This document shows, piece after piece, positions 24,922-32,953 of a stretch of 64,000 nucleotides of DNA (positions within the stretch are counted from its first letter, which is position 1; each line of letters starts with the position of its first letter). Below the pieces are notes generated by a model, which searched no databases, had not been told where the DNA came from, and saw only the letters and a program-made list of their open reading frames with translations. This stretch comes from Mayfieldus sp038040285 (lineage in GTDB: Bacteria > Actinomycetota > Thermoleophilia > Solirubrobacterales > 70-9). The stretch is from positions 1-64,000 of the forward strand of contig JBBPIN010000003.1 of the NCBI GenBank assembly GCA_038040285.1. The letters run 5' to 3'. Position numbers and translations under genes: made by a program.

Positions 24922-25701
24922 GTGGGGAGGCTCGACGAGCTTGACCTCAGCCTGAAGCTCTCCCGCAAGGAGGAGGCGCGGGCGCTCGATCGCGGCTGGG
25001 AGCGGCTCACCCAGCTCAGACTCACGCTCGGAGGCCTGATCGGCGAGGGGGGAATCGGTCCGCCGGTCCTGGTCCTTTTCGAGGGCTGGGACGCCTCGGG
25101 AAAGGGCGGCGCGATCAAGCGATTGGTTGCGCATATCGACCCCCGCCACGTACGGGTGGTCCAGTTCGCGGCCCCGACCCACGACGAGAAGCGCCACCAC
25201 TTCCTCTGGCGCTTCTCGCCTTCGCTGCCCGGCTGGGGAGGGATGGCGGTCTTCGACCGCTCCTGGTACGGCCGGGTCCTGGTCGAGCGGGTCGAGGCGC
25301 TCGCGACCCGCGAGCAGTGGCTGCGCGCCTACGACGAGATCAACGCCTACGAGGGCTCACTTGCGGCCGAGGGGACGATCGCGATCAAGTTCTGGCTCCA
25401 CATCTCCGACGAGGAGCAACTGCGGCGTTTCAAACGGCGCCAGAAGGAACCGCTGAAGAGCTGGAAGCTGACCGACGAGGACTGGCGCAACCGCGAGAAG
25501 CGGGAGCAGTACGTCGATGCGGTCGAGGACATGATCGCCCGCACAGACCAGCCCCACGCGCCGTGGCATCTCGTGCCCGCCGACTCGAAGCGCTATGCGC
25601 GCATCAACGTGCTGGAGACCGTGGCCGAGCGGATCGAGGATGGGATGCGCAAGTGGGGCTTCGAGCCCCCGCCGCGCCTCGCCCGTGACGCCGACGGTTA
25701 G
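24922..25701 (+). CDS. Polyphosphate kinase 2 (PPK2) family protein
   Basis: A 259-aa soluble kinase that uses polyphosphate to phosphorylate a nucleotide, or the reverse. Walker A is FEGWDASGKGGAIKRL (about residues 52-67). The Walker B-like FDRSWYGRVLVERVE is near 111, and the lid segment has FKRRQKEPLKSWKLTDEDW. The closing motif APWHLVPADSKRYARINV is present. Class I to III choice (NDP, NMP or both as substrate) cannot be read safely. GTG 24922 is 11 bases after the rhamnosidase stop. The ends of this gene and the next (minus strand) overlap by 4 bp. Confidence 0.88.
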   Translation: MGRLDELDLSLKLSRKEEARALDRGWERLTQLRLTLGGLIGEGGIGPPVLVLFEGWDASGKGGAIKRLVAHIDPRHVRVVQFAAPTHDEKRHHFLWRFSPSLPGWGGMAVFDRSWYGRVLVERVEALATREQWLRAYDEINAYEGSLAAEGTIAIKFWLHISDEEQLRRFKRRQKEPLKSWKLTDEDWRNREKREQYVDAVEDMIARTDQPHAPWHLVPADSKRYARINVLETVAERIEDGMRKWGFEPPPRLARDADG

Positions 25702-26204
25702 TCGCGGTTCCGCCGCTCGCGCACCAGCTCGACGTGCCGAATTCGCAGCCCGGCCATCGCCAGCAGGGCCGCTCCGCCGAGCGCTACGAAGATCCCGTGG
25801 GCGAGGCCGTAGTCCTGGTTGAAGCCCGCCAGCTCGAACTGCGGCCGGTCGAACATCAGGTACACGACGATCCCGCCCGCCCAGAACCCGGCTGCCGCGA
25901 GAAGCGTTCCCACGTGCAGTGGGAGGGGCGGACGGCGACCGCGGCCGACCTGGATCAGCAGCGCGATGGCGGCGCCGGCGGTGATCAGCTCCGCGGCCAT
26001 CGCGAAGCCGAAGCTGCCGAGCCCTGTTTTGACCAACCCCCCGATCGGGGCCTTGTACCAGGGCAGCACGGTCGCGGCGGAGCAGATCAGCGCCCCGAGC
26101 GCGGCGAGTCGCTCGGTCGCCGTAAGGGCCCCGATCGCCTGCCACCAACCCATTCGCTGAGGCGCGGCGTTCGAAGGCCCGGGGTCAGAGTGACTGGCGT
26201 CCAC
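25698..26204 (-). CDS. Four-helix membrane protein of unknown function
   Basis: A 168-aa protein with a short polar N-terminus and four hydrophobic helices (about residues 31-50, 65-85, 98-120, 132-152). It ends in a basic tail (RIRHVELVRERRNRD). The DUF2203 gene upstream overlaps its 5' end by 20 bp, so they are probably one transcript. No conserved motif is recognised. GTG 26204 is the longest start; no convincing SD is seen. Confidence 0.6.
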   Translation of the reverse strand: MDASHSDPGPSNAAPQRMGWWQAIGALTATERLAALGALICSAATVLPWYKAPIGGLVKTGLGSFGFAMAAELITAGAAIALLIQVGRGRRPPLPLHVGTLLAAAGFWAGGIVVYLMFDRPQFELAGFNQDYGLAHGIFVALGGAALLAMAGLRIRHVELVRERRNRD

Positions 26205-26583
26205 GGTAGCCCGTGTCGAGGTCGTGCCACCAGGCGACCTCGTCCTCGCCGAGCTCCCAGCAGAGATAGACCTCGCGCTGCTCGAGGATGGCCGGGAAGT
26301 CGATCAGGCCGCGGTCGATGTCGCGGACGACGATCCCGGCCTCCTGCATCGCCAGCAGCAGCCGGCGCACCTCCAGAAAGGCCTCGCCGACCTGTGTGCC
26401 AGGCTCGCCGCCGCCGTTGGTCGGCGCCGCGTCGGTGAGCGCGGCGTGGGCCTCCTCGTCGGTCAGCAGGTCGCGGGCGTCGCGGAGCCGTTGCAGCAGC
26501 GGCTTGACGGTCGGAAGCGACGCGTTCGCCTGCTCGATCGTGAAGTGGCGCTCGTGGACATGGGCCGGACGCGGCTCGCTCAT
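26185..26583 (-). CDS. DUF2203 family protein
   Basis: A 132-aa protein matching the DUF2203 pattern. The N-terminal FTIEQANASLPTVKPLLQRL is the family's opening helix; later GIVVRDIDRGLIDFPAI and the closing VYLCWELGEDEVAWWHDLD are highly typical. The function is unknown. TAGAAT (26596-26591 on the minus strand) is 7 bases before ATG 26583 with no SD, and this -10-like box overlaps the stop codon of the upstream hydrolase gene. Confidence 0.82.
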   Translation of the reverse strand: MSEPRPAHVHERHFTIEQANASLPTVKPLLQRLRDARDLLTDEEAHAALTDAAPTNGGGEPGTQVGEAFLEVRRLLLAMQEAGIVVRDIDRGLIDFPAILEQREVYLCWELGEDEVAWWHDLDTGYRGRQSL

Positions 26584-26593
26584 CGAGCCGATT

Positions 26594-27585
26594 CTACTTT
26601 CGGTCCTCGGCGCCGGCACGCAGGCGCGACGTGATGTCCCGCAAGGCCTCGGCTGCGAGATCGGGGCGGCTGATCGGGCCCGGCTCGACCGCGTCCACGA
26701 TCCGGGCCTCCGGCAGCAGCTCGCGGGTCATCCGGTTCAGCTCCTCGCGGGGGGGCAGCCAGGCGCCGCCGACCCCTTGGGCGGCGAATATCCACAGGCG
26801 ATCGCCGAGGCGCTTCGCGTCCTCTAGTGGATCGTCCTCGATCCAGGCTCGCAGACGGCCGAGCCCCGGCTCCTGCGGGCAGAACTCCACCTGCGCATCG
26901 AGGCGCTCGCGCAGTTGCGCATCGTTCATCTGCGGGTTTGTCGCCTCCAGCAGCACCCGCATTCCGCCCCGGTAGTTGTGCTCCAGCATCTGTATGAGGC
27001 CTTCGACCACCGACTCCGAGGAGAGCATTGCGTCGCTGCCCTCCAGCATTTGNNNNNNNNNNNNNNNNNNNNNNNNNNNNNNNNNNNNNNNNNNNNNNNN
27101 NNNNNNNNNNNNNNNNNNNNNNNNNNNNNNNNNNNNNNNNNNNNNNNNNNNNGGCCTTCGACCACCGACTCCGAGGAGAGCATTGCGTCGCTGCCCTCCA
27201 GCATTTGCAGCGAGAAAGGGGCAGTACCGAAGCTGACCGTTGTCGCCGCAAGCTCGGGACGCCGTGCGGCGATCCGCGTGACCCGGTTGGCGCTGTCCGA
27301 GACGCCGATCAGCACCGCCGGGGAGCCGGGTTCCGCCGCGGCTTCGACGACCGCTTCGAGGTCGGCCGTGTCGGTCTCCATGTCGTAGGGCCCATTGCGC
27401 GACGAATCGCCGGTGCCGCGCGGGTGGTAGGTGACGACCCTGTGATCGGATGCGAGATCGGAGAGCAGCTCCTCGTAGACCTGCGGGCTCCACCACCAGT
27501 AGCTGGCCAGCACGACGGCCGGCCCGCTCTCACCCTGGACCTCGAAGTGGATCCGGGTGCCGTCGGGACGACTCAGCTCGGGCAT
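26594..27585 (-). CDS. Alpha/beta hydrolase (interrupted by an assembly gap)
   Basis: Alpha/beta-hydrolase of ~278 aa once the false gap is removed. The N-terminal part has the oxyanion-side segment VVLASYWWWSPQVYEELL and VVTYHPRGTGDS. The nucleophile elbow is LIGVSDSANRV (G-x-S-x-S), and the C-terminal part is helical. The 100 N at 27053-27152 are flanked by two identical 55-base copies. Deleting one copy plus the N (155 bases) joins both halves in one frame, reading SSESVVEGLIQMLEHNYRGG. TACGGT is 6 bases before ATG 27585 with no SD, suggesting a leaderless start. Substrate unknown. Confidence 0.75.
26998..27207. other. Scaffold gap flanked by a 55-bp exact duplication
   Basis: Bases 26998-27052 and 27153-27207 are identical, with exactly 100 N between them. 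This is what a failed merge of overlapping contig ends looks like. Confidence 0.93.
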
Positions 27586-27622
27586 TGGCCAACCGTACCT
27601 GCCGCTTCCGGCCCGCCCCTCG

Positions 27623-30600
27623 CTAGGAGGCGACCAGCTCGCGCGCCCGCTCGGCCAGGTGGGCGACGCCGAGCTGCTCGTAGCGCTGCGCGGCCGAGTC
27701 GAACGCCTCTCGGGCGGCGTCGGGGTCGTCTTCGGCCAACCGGCGACCGCGAAGCTCCTCGCAGCGGGCCGCGTCGAGCGGATGCCCCAGCTGTTCCCAG
27801 GCTGCCCCAGCCTCCTCGAGCGCGGCGGCGCCCTCCGTGGGGTCACTTGCCGTCACCCCGGCGGCTTCCCTGGTCGCCGCCCGTCCCACCGGGTACTGCT
27901 GCAGTCGCTCAGCCAGATGGGCCGCACCCTCCGCCGCCTCGCGGGCGTGCTCCTCGCGCCCGCCGAGCGCCAGGTTCACCGCGCGCGCCGAGCTTGCCTC
28001 GACCAGCTGCGCGACCAGGCCCGCACGCTCGCCGACGTCGAGCGCCTGCGCAAGCGCCGTCTCGGCGGCGGCGTGCTCGCCGCGATCCGAGTGCACGGCG
28101 GCGAGCCAATAAAGCGACGAGAAGGCGACCTCTGAGCGACCGACCTGCTCGGCGACGTCGTGCGCGCGGCGCAGGGACTCCTCGGCCGCCTCCCAGTCAC
28201 CCTCGCGCCAGCGCAGCACGCCGCGCATCACGTAGGGGAAGCAGAGCTTGCCCAGCAGCCCCTCGCGCTCGGCCAGCGATGCACTGGCGTCGGTCTCGCG
28301 CTTCACGGTCTCCCAGTCGGCCCGGTAGACGGCCAGCGCGGCGAGCGCCGCGTGCAGCTCGACCTGCGAGGGCAGGTCGCCGACCTCGACCGCCAGCTCC
28401 AGCGCCTCCGCGTAGGCCTTACCGGCGCCCTCGTAGTCGGCCTCCGAGGCCTCCAGGTGATAGCCGAGCGTGAGCAGTGCCCGCACCCCCTCGGCCTGAT
28501 CGGAGTCACGCGCCAGCTCGACCGAGCGCTCGAGGTTCTCGCGCGCCTTCTCGAAGTCGCCAATGCGCCCGAACACGCGCCCGAAGATGCCGTGGGCGCG
28601 GCTCGCCGCCGCCGCCTCGCCGAGACGCTCCGCCAGCCGCAGCGCCTTCTCGGAGGCGTAGATCGCCAGCATGTTGTCGCCGGTGTGCATGTACAGCGAC
28701 GCCGCCTCCTCGTACAGCCGCACCAGCTCGATGCACGGAGGGCCGTCCTTGAGCAGATCGATCCCCTTCTGGTAGTGGTCGATCGAGGCCCCGCGGTCGC
28801 CCTTGTGCCAGAGCCCGGCCCCGATCTTTCGGTGCAGGTCTCCGACCCGGGCCAGGTCCTCCTGGCGTCGGTAGTAGTCGAGGCACTCCTCCCACACCTC
28901 GACCGCCTCGTCAACGCGGCCGAGGCGCAGCGCCGCGTCGCCCGCCTTCTCGCCGATCCGCGCCGCCTCGGCCTCGTCCAGCGCCCCCTCGAGATCGCGG
29001 GCGGCCCGGTAGTGCCCGAGCGCCTCCTGGTTGGAGTAGAGGGCAAGCGCCGCGTCGCCAGCTGCCTCCAGGTAGCGGACGGCCTTGACGTTCATCTCGC
29101 GCAGCTCGTCCGGGTCGATCCCGACCTCCGAGCCCAGCGAGGCAGCGCGGCCGTAGTGGTCGGCGATCAGCGCCACCGCGCGATCGCCGCGCTCGCCGGC
29201 CCGCTCCTCGATGAAGCCTCCGACCTGGAAGTGCTGGCGACAGCGGGTCGCCTTCGGAAGCATCCCGTAGGCGACGTCGCGGATCAGCGCGTGTTTGAAG
29301 ACGTACTCGCGCTCGCCGGCGAGGCGGCTGGAGGGGTTGGAGATCACCAGCTCCTTGTCTTGCAGCGAGCCCAGCGCGTCGCGCACCGCCGCCTCGCTCT
29401 GCCCGGCGGCGCTGAGCAGGATGCCCTCCCAGAAGTTCTGCCCGACCACGGCGGCTTGCTGGAGCAGCCGCCGCTCGAAGGGGGCGAGCGAGTCGAGGCG
29501 CGCTGCGAGCACCGAATGCACCGTCTCGGGCAGCACGTCGGGCTCGTCGCCTCCCTCCTGAAGCCGGTTGACCATCTCCTCCGCGAACAGCGGATTGCCG
29601 CCGGCGCGCTCCGCGACCCTGGAGATCAGCTCGCGATTGCCGTTTCCATAGAGGCTCTCGACCAGCTCCTCGGTCTCGCTGTCGGAGAGCGGGTCGAGGT
29701 AGATCGAGGTGGCGTTGCGTCGCGCGCTCGCCCAGTCGGTGCGGCGATCGAGCAGTTCGTCGCGCGCCATGCAGACCAGCAGCATCGGCCCGCGCATCCA
29801 GCGCGCCAGGTGCTCGATCAGGTCGAGCATCCCCTCGTCGGCCCAGTGGATGTCCTCGAAGGCGACCACCAGGGGCTGGGTCAAGCTGATCGCCTCCAGC
29901 AGCACCCGAATCGCGGAGAAGAGGCTTTCCCGCATCCGCTGCGGGTCCTCGCTCTCCAGCGGCGGGGCGCCGTCGGGGGGCTCGATCCCGAGCATGCGGG
30001 CGACCAGAGCCGCGTTTCGCTCCGCGCCCTCATCGGCTCCGCCGCCGTTCATCCGCTCCGCCATCCCGTCGCGCAACTTGGCCCATGCGGATTCGGTGGG
30101 CTCGCCGCCGCCGATCCCGAACTCGGCCCGGATCACCTCGCCGAGCGCCCAGTAGGAGATCCCGGTGCCATAGGGAGGACATTCCCCGGTCAGAAGCTTC
30201 GGTGGCGGCTCCAGCTTTGAGACCCGAGCGCCGAACTCGCGCAGCAGCCGCGATTTGCCGACCCCCGCCTGCCCGATCACCGTGACCAGGTACGGGCGCC
30301 CCTCTCGCTCCACGCGCTGTGCGAGCGAGACGAGCAACGCCGACTCGTCAGCGCGCCCGACCAGGGGCGCACCGGGGCGCTCGCCGCGGTGGGCCGGGTG
30401 TTCGGCGAGCGCTCCGGTTGCCTCCCAGGCGGGCACCGGCTCGGACTTTCCCTTCAGCTGCATTGGCTCCAGCTCGTCGTAGGAGATCGACTCGCGGGTA
30501 GCCCGGAAGGTGGACTCTCCCACCGTGACGCTCCCCGGGCGCGCAGCGGCCTGCAGCCGCGCGGCCACGTTGACCGTGTCGCCGATCACGGTGTAGCCGT

Positions 30601-31183
30601 CACCCATCCGCCCGGCCAGGACCTCGCCGCTGTTGATGCCCACCCGCAGCAGGAAGTTCACCTCGCTCTGCGGCGCGTGGCGCTCGTTGAGCCGCTCCAT
30701 CGCCTCCTGCATCGCCAGTCCGGCCCGCACCGCGCGCTCGGGATCGTCCTCGTGTGAATGCGGGGCGCCGAACACGGCCATCACGTTGTCGCCGATGTAC
30801 TTGTCGACCGTGCCTCCAAAGCGGGTCACCTCCTCGCCGAGCTTTCGCAGCGTGCGGTCGAGCAGCTGCTTGACCGCTTCGGGGTCCATGCGCTCGGCTA
30901 CCGCCGTGTAGCCGGAGAGGTCGGCGAACAGAACCGAGACCTGACGGCGCTCCTCCGGGAGTGGCTCGGCCGCTTCGGCGGTGGCCGCGGGTGGGGCGGA
31001 GGGGACCTGACCGCTCGCATCTGCGGTCGCAAGGGCGGTCCCGCATTCGATGCAGAACTTGGCGCCGGGAGGGTTCTCAGCCCCGCAGCTGGGGCAGTGC
31101 GGCGCGAACTCCGTGCCGCAGGACATGCAGAAGCGAGCCCGCTCGGGGTTCTCGGCACCACAGCTGGGACACGCAGCCTCCAT
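27623..31183 (-). CDS. Zinc-ribbon / class III adenylate cyclase / AAA ATPase / TPR protein
   Basis: A 1186-aa signalling protein. Two N-terminal zinc ribbons (CPSCGAENPERARFCMSCG and CPSCGAENPPGAKFCIECG) occupy residues 5-50. A class III cyclase domain is at ~80-260, with the metal Asp in VLFADLSGYTAVAERM, DKYIGDNVMAVFGAPHSHED and GDTVNVAARL. These residues are all kept, so it is probably active. A STAND/AAA_16 ATPase follows (VIGQAGVGKSRLLREF, ~300) and then many TPR-like helical pairs to the C-terminus (~690-1180). The cyclase plus AAA plus TPR design is common in actinobacteria; ligand unknown. TAAGGT (31198-31193) is 9 bases before ATG 31183, so it is likely leaderless. Confidence 0.9.
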   Translation of the reverse strand: MEAACPSCGAENPERARFCMSCGTEFAPHCPSCGAENPPGAKFCIECGTALATADASGQVPSAPPAATAEAAEPLPEERRQVSVLFADLSGYTAVAERMDPEAVKQLLDRTLRKLGEEVTRFGGTVDKYIGDNVMAVFGAPHSHEDDPERAVRAGLAMQEAMERLNERHAPQSEVNFLLRVGINSGEVLAGRMGDGYTVIGDTVNVAARLQAAARPGSVTVGESTFRATRESISYDELEPMQLKGKSEPVPAWEATGALAEHPAHRGERPGAPLVGRADESALLVSLAQRVEREGRPYLVTVIGQAGVGKSRLLREFGARVSKLEPPPKLLTGECPPYGTGISYWALGEVIRAEFGIGGGEPTESAWAKLRDGMAERMNGGGADEGAERNAALVARMLGIEPPDGAPPLESEDPQRMRESLFSAIRVLLEAISLTQPLVVAFEDIHWADEGMLDLIEHLARWMRGPMLLVCMARDELLDRRTDWASARRNATSIYLDPLSDSETEELVESLYGNGNRELISRVAERAGGNPLFAEEMVNRLQEGGDEPDVLPETVHSVLAARLDSLAPFERRLLQQAAVVGQNFWEGILLSAAGQSEAAVRDALGSLQDKELVISNPSSRLAGEREYVFKHALIRDVAYGMLPKATRCRQHFQVGGFIEERAGERGDRAVALIADHYGRAASLGSEVGIDPDELREMNVKAVRYLEAAGDAALALYSNQEALGHYRAARDLEGALDEAEAARIGEKAGDAALRLGRVDEAVEVWEECLDYYRRQEDLARVGDLHRKIGAGLWHKGDRGASIDHYQKGIDLLKDGPPCIELVRLYEEAASLYMHTGDNMLAIYASEKALRLAERLGEAAAASRAHGIFGRVFGRIGDFEKARENLERSVELARDSDQAEGVRALLTLGYHLEASEADYEGAGKAYAEALELAVEVGDLPSQVELHAALAALAVYRADWETVKRETDASASLAEREGLLGKLCFPYVMRGVLRWREGDWEAAEESLRRAHDVAEQVGRSEVAFSSLYWLAAVHSDRGEHAAAETALAQALDVGERAGLVAQLVEASSARAVNLALGGREEHAREAAEGAAHLAERLQQYPVGRAATREAAGVTASDPTEGAAALEEAGAAWEQLGHPLDAARCEELRGRRLAEDDPDAAREAFDSAAQRYEQLGVAHLAERARELVAS

Positions 31184-31249
31184 CCCGGCACAACCTTACG
31201 CCGCGTCAGGCGCGGGCAAGAGTGATTTCTGTCACATGCTGATCGCCGG

Positions 31250-31609
31250 CTACCGCTTCGCGTAGTCGCCGAACTCGCCGAAGTCGTGCATCACGCAGGC
31301 CTCGTCGCCGATGATTTCCGCGTCATGGCCCGGTGGGATCGCGACCACGTCGCCAGGCCCGACCTCGGCTTCGCTGCCGTCGTCCATCTGGACTCGCATT
31401 CGCCCCGAGACCACGTAGGCGAGGTGCGCGACCTGGCAGGAGTCGGTGCCGGCGATCGGCTTCACGTTGTCCGACCATTTCCACCCTGGCTCGAAGGTTC
31501 CGCGTCCGACCACTTGGCCGCCGATGTTGACTACCTCGGCCTGACCCTTGCCCTCGAACGGCCGCACCTCATCCGGGGAGTCAAAGTTCTTTATCTCAAT
31601 ATTTGCCAT
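31250..31609 (-). CDS. Single-domain cupin
   Basis: A 119-aa beta-barrel protein. Cupin motif 1 appears as the region GTDSCQVAHLAYVVSGRM, and motif 2 as VGPGDVVAIPPGHDAEIIGD. Metal-binding His residues are partly kept (the His in QVAH and in PPGHD). AAGGAG lies upstream of ATG 31609 with good spacing, so the longer in-frame start at 31693 is rejected. Function unknown; such small cupins can be sugar or small-molecule sensors or isomerases. Confidence 0.78.
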   Translation of the reverse strand: MANIEIKNFDSPDEVRPFEGKGQAEVVNIGGQVVGRGTFEPGWKWSDNVKPIAGTDSCQVAHLAYVVSGRMRVQMDDGSEAEVGPGDVVAIPPGHDAEIIGDEACVMHDFGEFGDYAKR

Positions 31610-31764
31610 CTGGGCTCCTTCCCTTTGGGTTTGCGTTGACCCTACGCCCGTCCAGTCGCATCCGCAAGGCACGCCGCGCGGCGCCGTACGCACCTTTAGG
31701 CTCCGATTAGGTCGCGCCCTTAGCGTGCCGGCAGCTAGGGCGCCGACTTCATCGATGGACGTCT

Positions 31765-31899
31765 GTGATCCTGAATCGAATCCTCCTCTTTGGGGCGGCC
31801 CTGATGGTTGGACTTGTGGCCGGCGCGTTGAGCCATTCCGTCCTCATCGCGGCCAGGGCGGCCAGGATTGCGGCGCTCGCGGTCGCGGCGAGCTTGTAA
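31765..31899 (+). CDS. Possible 44-aa hydrophobic small protein
   Basis: GTG 31765 to TAA 31899 codes 44 residues with one continuous hydrophobic helix (LFGAALMVGLVAGALSHSVL) and a basic stretch (AARAARIAAL). It ends just before the SD of the aminotransferase (AAGGGA 31898-31903). It could be a small membrane peptide or a leader-like ORF. No homologue is known to me. Confidence 0.35.
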   Translation: MILNRILLFGAALMVGLVAGALSHSVLIAARAARIAALAVAASL

Positions 31900-31909
31900 G
31901 GGAACACGG

Positions 31910-32953
31910 TTGATCGGAGATCGCTCAGCGCAAGCGGAGGGCAGCCTGGCGCCCGACTTCTCTCAGTTCAGCATCGGCTTCGATCACCGCGATCGCGCCC
32001 GCCTGCACGAGCTCTGGGACCAGGTCCTCGACTCCGAGCGCTGGACCGAGGGGGAACTGCTCGATCGTTTCGAGCGCGACTGGGAGCAGCACAACGGTCT
32101 CGCCTCGGTGGCGACCGCAAGCTGGGCCGGCGGCGCGGCCGCGGCCCTCCGCTTCGCCGACGTCCGCGATCAGGTCGTGTTGTGTCCCTCGAACACCTTC
32201 ATGGCCACGCCCCTGTCGGTCCTCAACGCGGGCGGCAGGGTCGAGTTCGTGGACTGCAACCGCGAGGACCTCTGCATGTCGTTTCGCGATTTCGAGCAGA
32301 AGGCCGAGCGGCATCGACCGCGCGCCGTCTGGCTCGTCCATATCGGCGGGCACATCGCCTTCGACGTCGAGCAGATCGCCGCCTACTGCCGGGAGAACGA
32401 CATCTTCCTTATCGAGGACTGCGCCCACGCGCACGGCGCCTCCTGGAACGGCCGGCGGCCAGGCTCCTGGGGGGACGCCGGCGTCTGCTCGCTCTACGCG
32501 ACGAAGACGATCTCAACCGGTGAGGGCGGCGTGCTGGTCACCCGCAACGATGACATGGCCGAGTTCGCGCGCCGGTTTCGCAACTACGGCAAGCCCGACT
32601 ACGAGGTCCAGGGCACGAACGCGCGGATGAGCGAGTTCACCGCTGCGATCGGGATATTGGGTCTCGAGCGACTCGAGCAGATCGTCGCGGTCAAGAACGA
32701 GATCGCCCGCGACGAGCTCGACCCCGAGCACCCCGCCCACCTTCAGCTGCCCGACGGAATGGTCTCCGGTCTTTACAAGTACATCGTCTTCGATCCTGTG
32801 TCCGAATCGACCGGCAAGGTCTACGACGAACCCTGTCATCGAATCCTGGGGCACGCCGTGGACCTTCCCGAAACCGATTGGGTCTCCACCCACCACTGGT
32901 GCGTCCCCCTCTACTACCGGGGCGGACGCTCCGCGGAGGCCGACGGGCAGTGA
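31910..32953 (+). CDS. DegT/DnrJ/EryC1/StrS-family sugar aminotransferase
   Basis: A 347-aa PLP-dependent aminotransferase for a nucleotide-activated keto-sugar. The PLP lysine is in SLYATKTISTGEGG (about residue 201). Other family segments are VLCPSNTFMATPLSVLNAGG, IFLIEDCAHAHGASWNG and RNYGKPDYEVQGTNARMSEF. TTG 31910 is preferred because AAGGGA lies 6 bases upstream; an in-frame upstream start at 31868 has no SD. The stop overlaps the next gene's start as GTGA. Coupling to an epimerase-glycosyltransferase fusion suggests the amino-sugar is used locally on a lipid or glycan. Confidence 0.85.
   Translation: MIGDRSAQAEGSLAPDFSQFSIGFDHRDRARLHELWDQVLDSERWTEGELLDRFERDWEQHNGLASVATASWAGGAAAALRFADVRDQVVLCPSNTFMATPLSVLNAGGRVEFVDCNREDLCMSFRDFEQKAERHRPRAVWLVHIGGHIAFDVEQIAAYCRENDIFLIEDCAHAHGASWNGRRPGSWGDAGVCSLYATKTISTGEGGVLVTRNDDMAEFARRFRNYGKPDYEVQGTNARMSEFTAAIGILGLERLEQIVAVKNEIARDELDPEHPAHLQLPDGMVSGLYKYIVFDPVSESTGKVYDEPCHRILGHAVDLPETDWVSTHHWCVPLYYRGGRSAEADGQ

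Noticed and set aside
27053..27152. A real tandem duplication in the hydrolase gene
   Set aside because: The duplicated 55 bases flank exactly 100 N and break the frame, which is the mark of scaffolding.
28160..30220. A 686-codon open frame on the plus strand
   Set aside because: Antisense to the cyclase/AAA/TPR gene; no recognisable domain.
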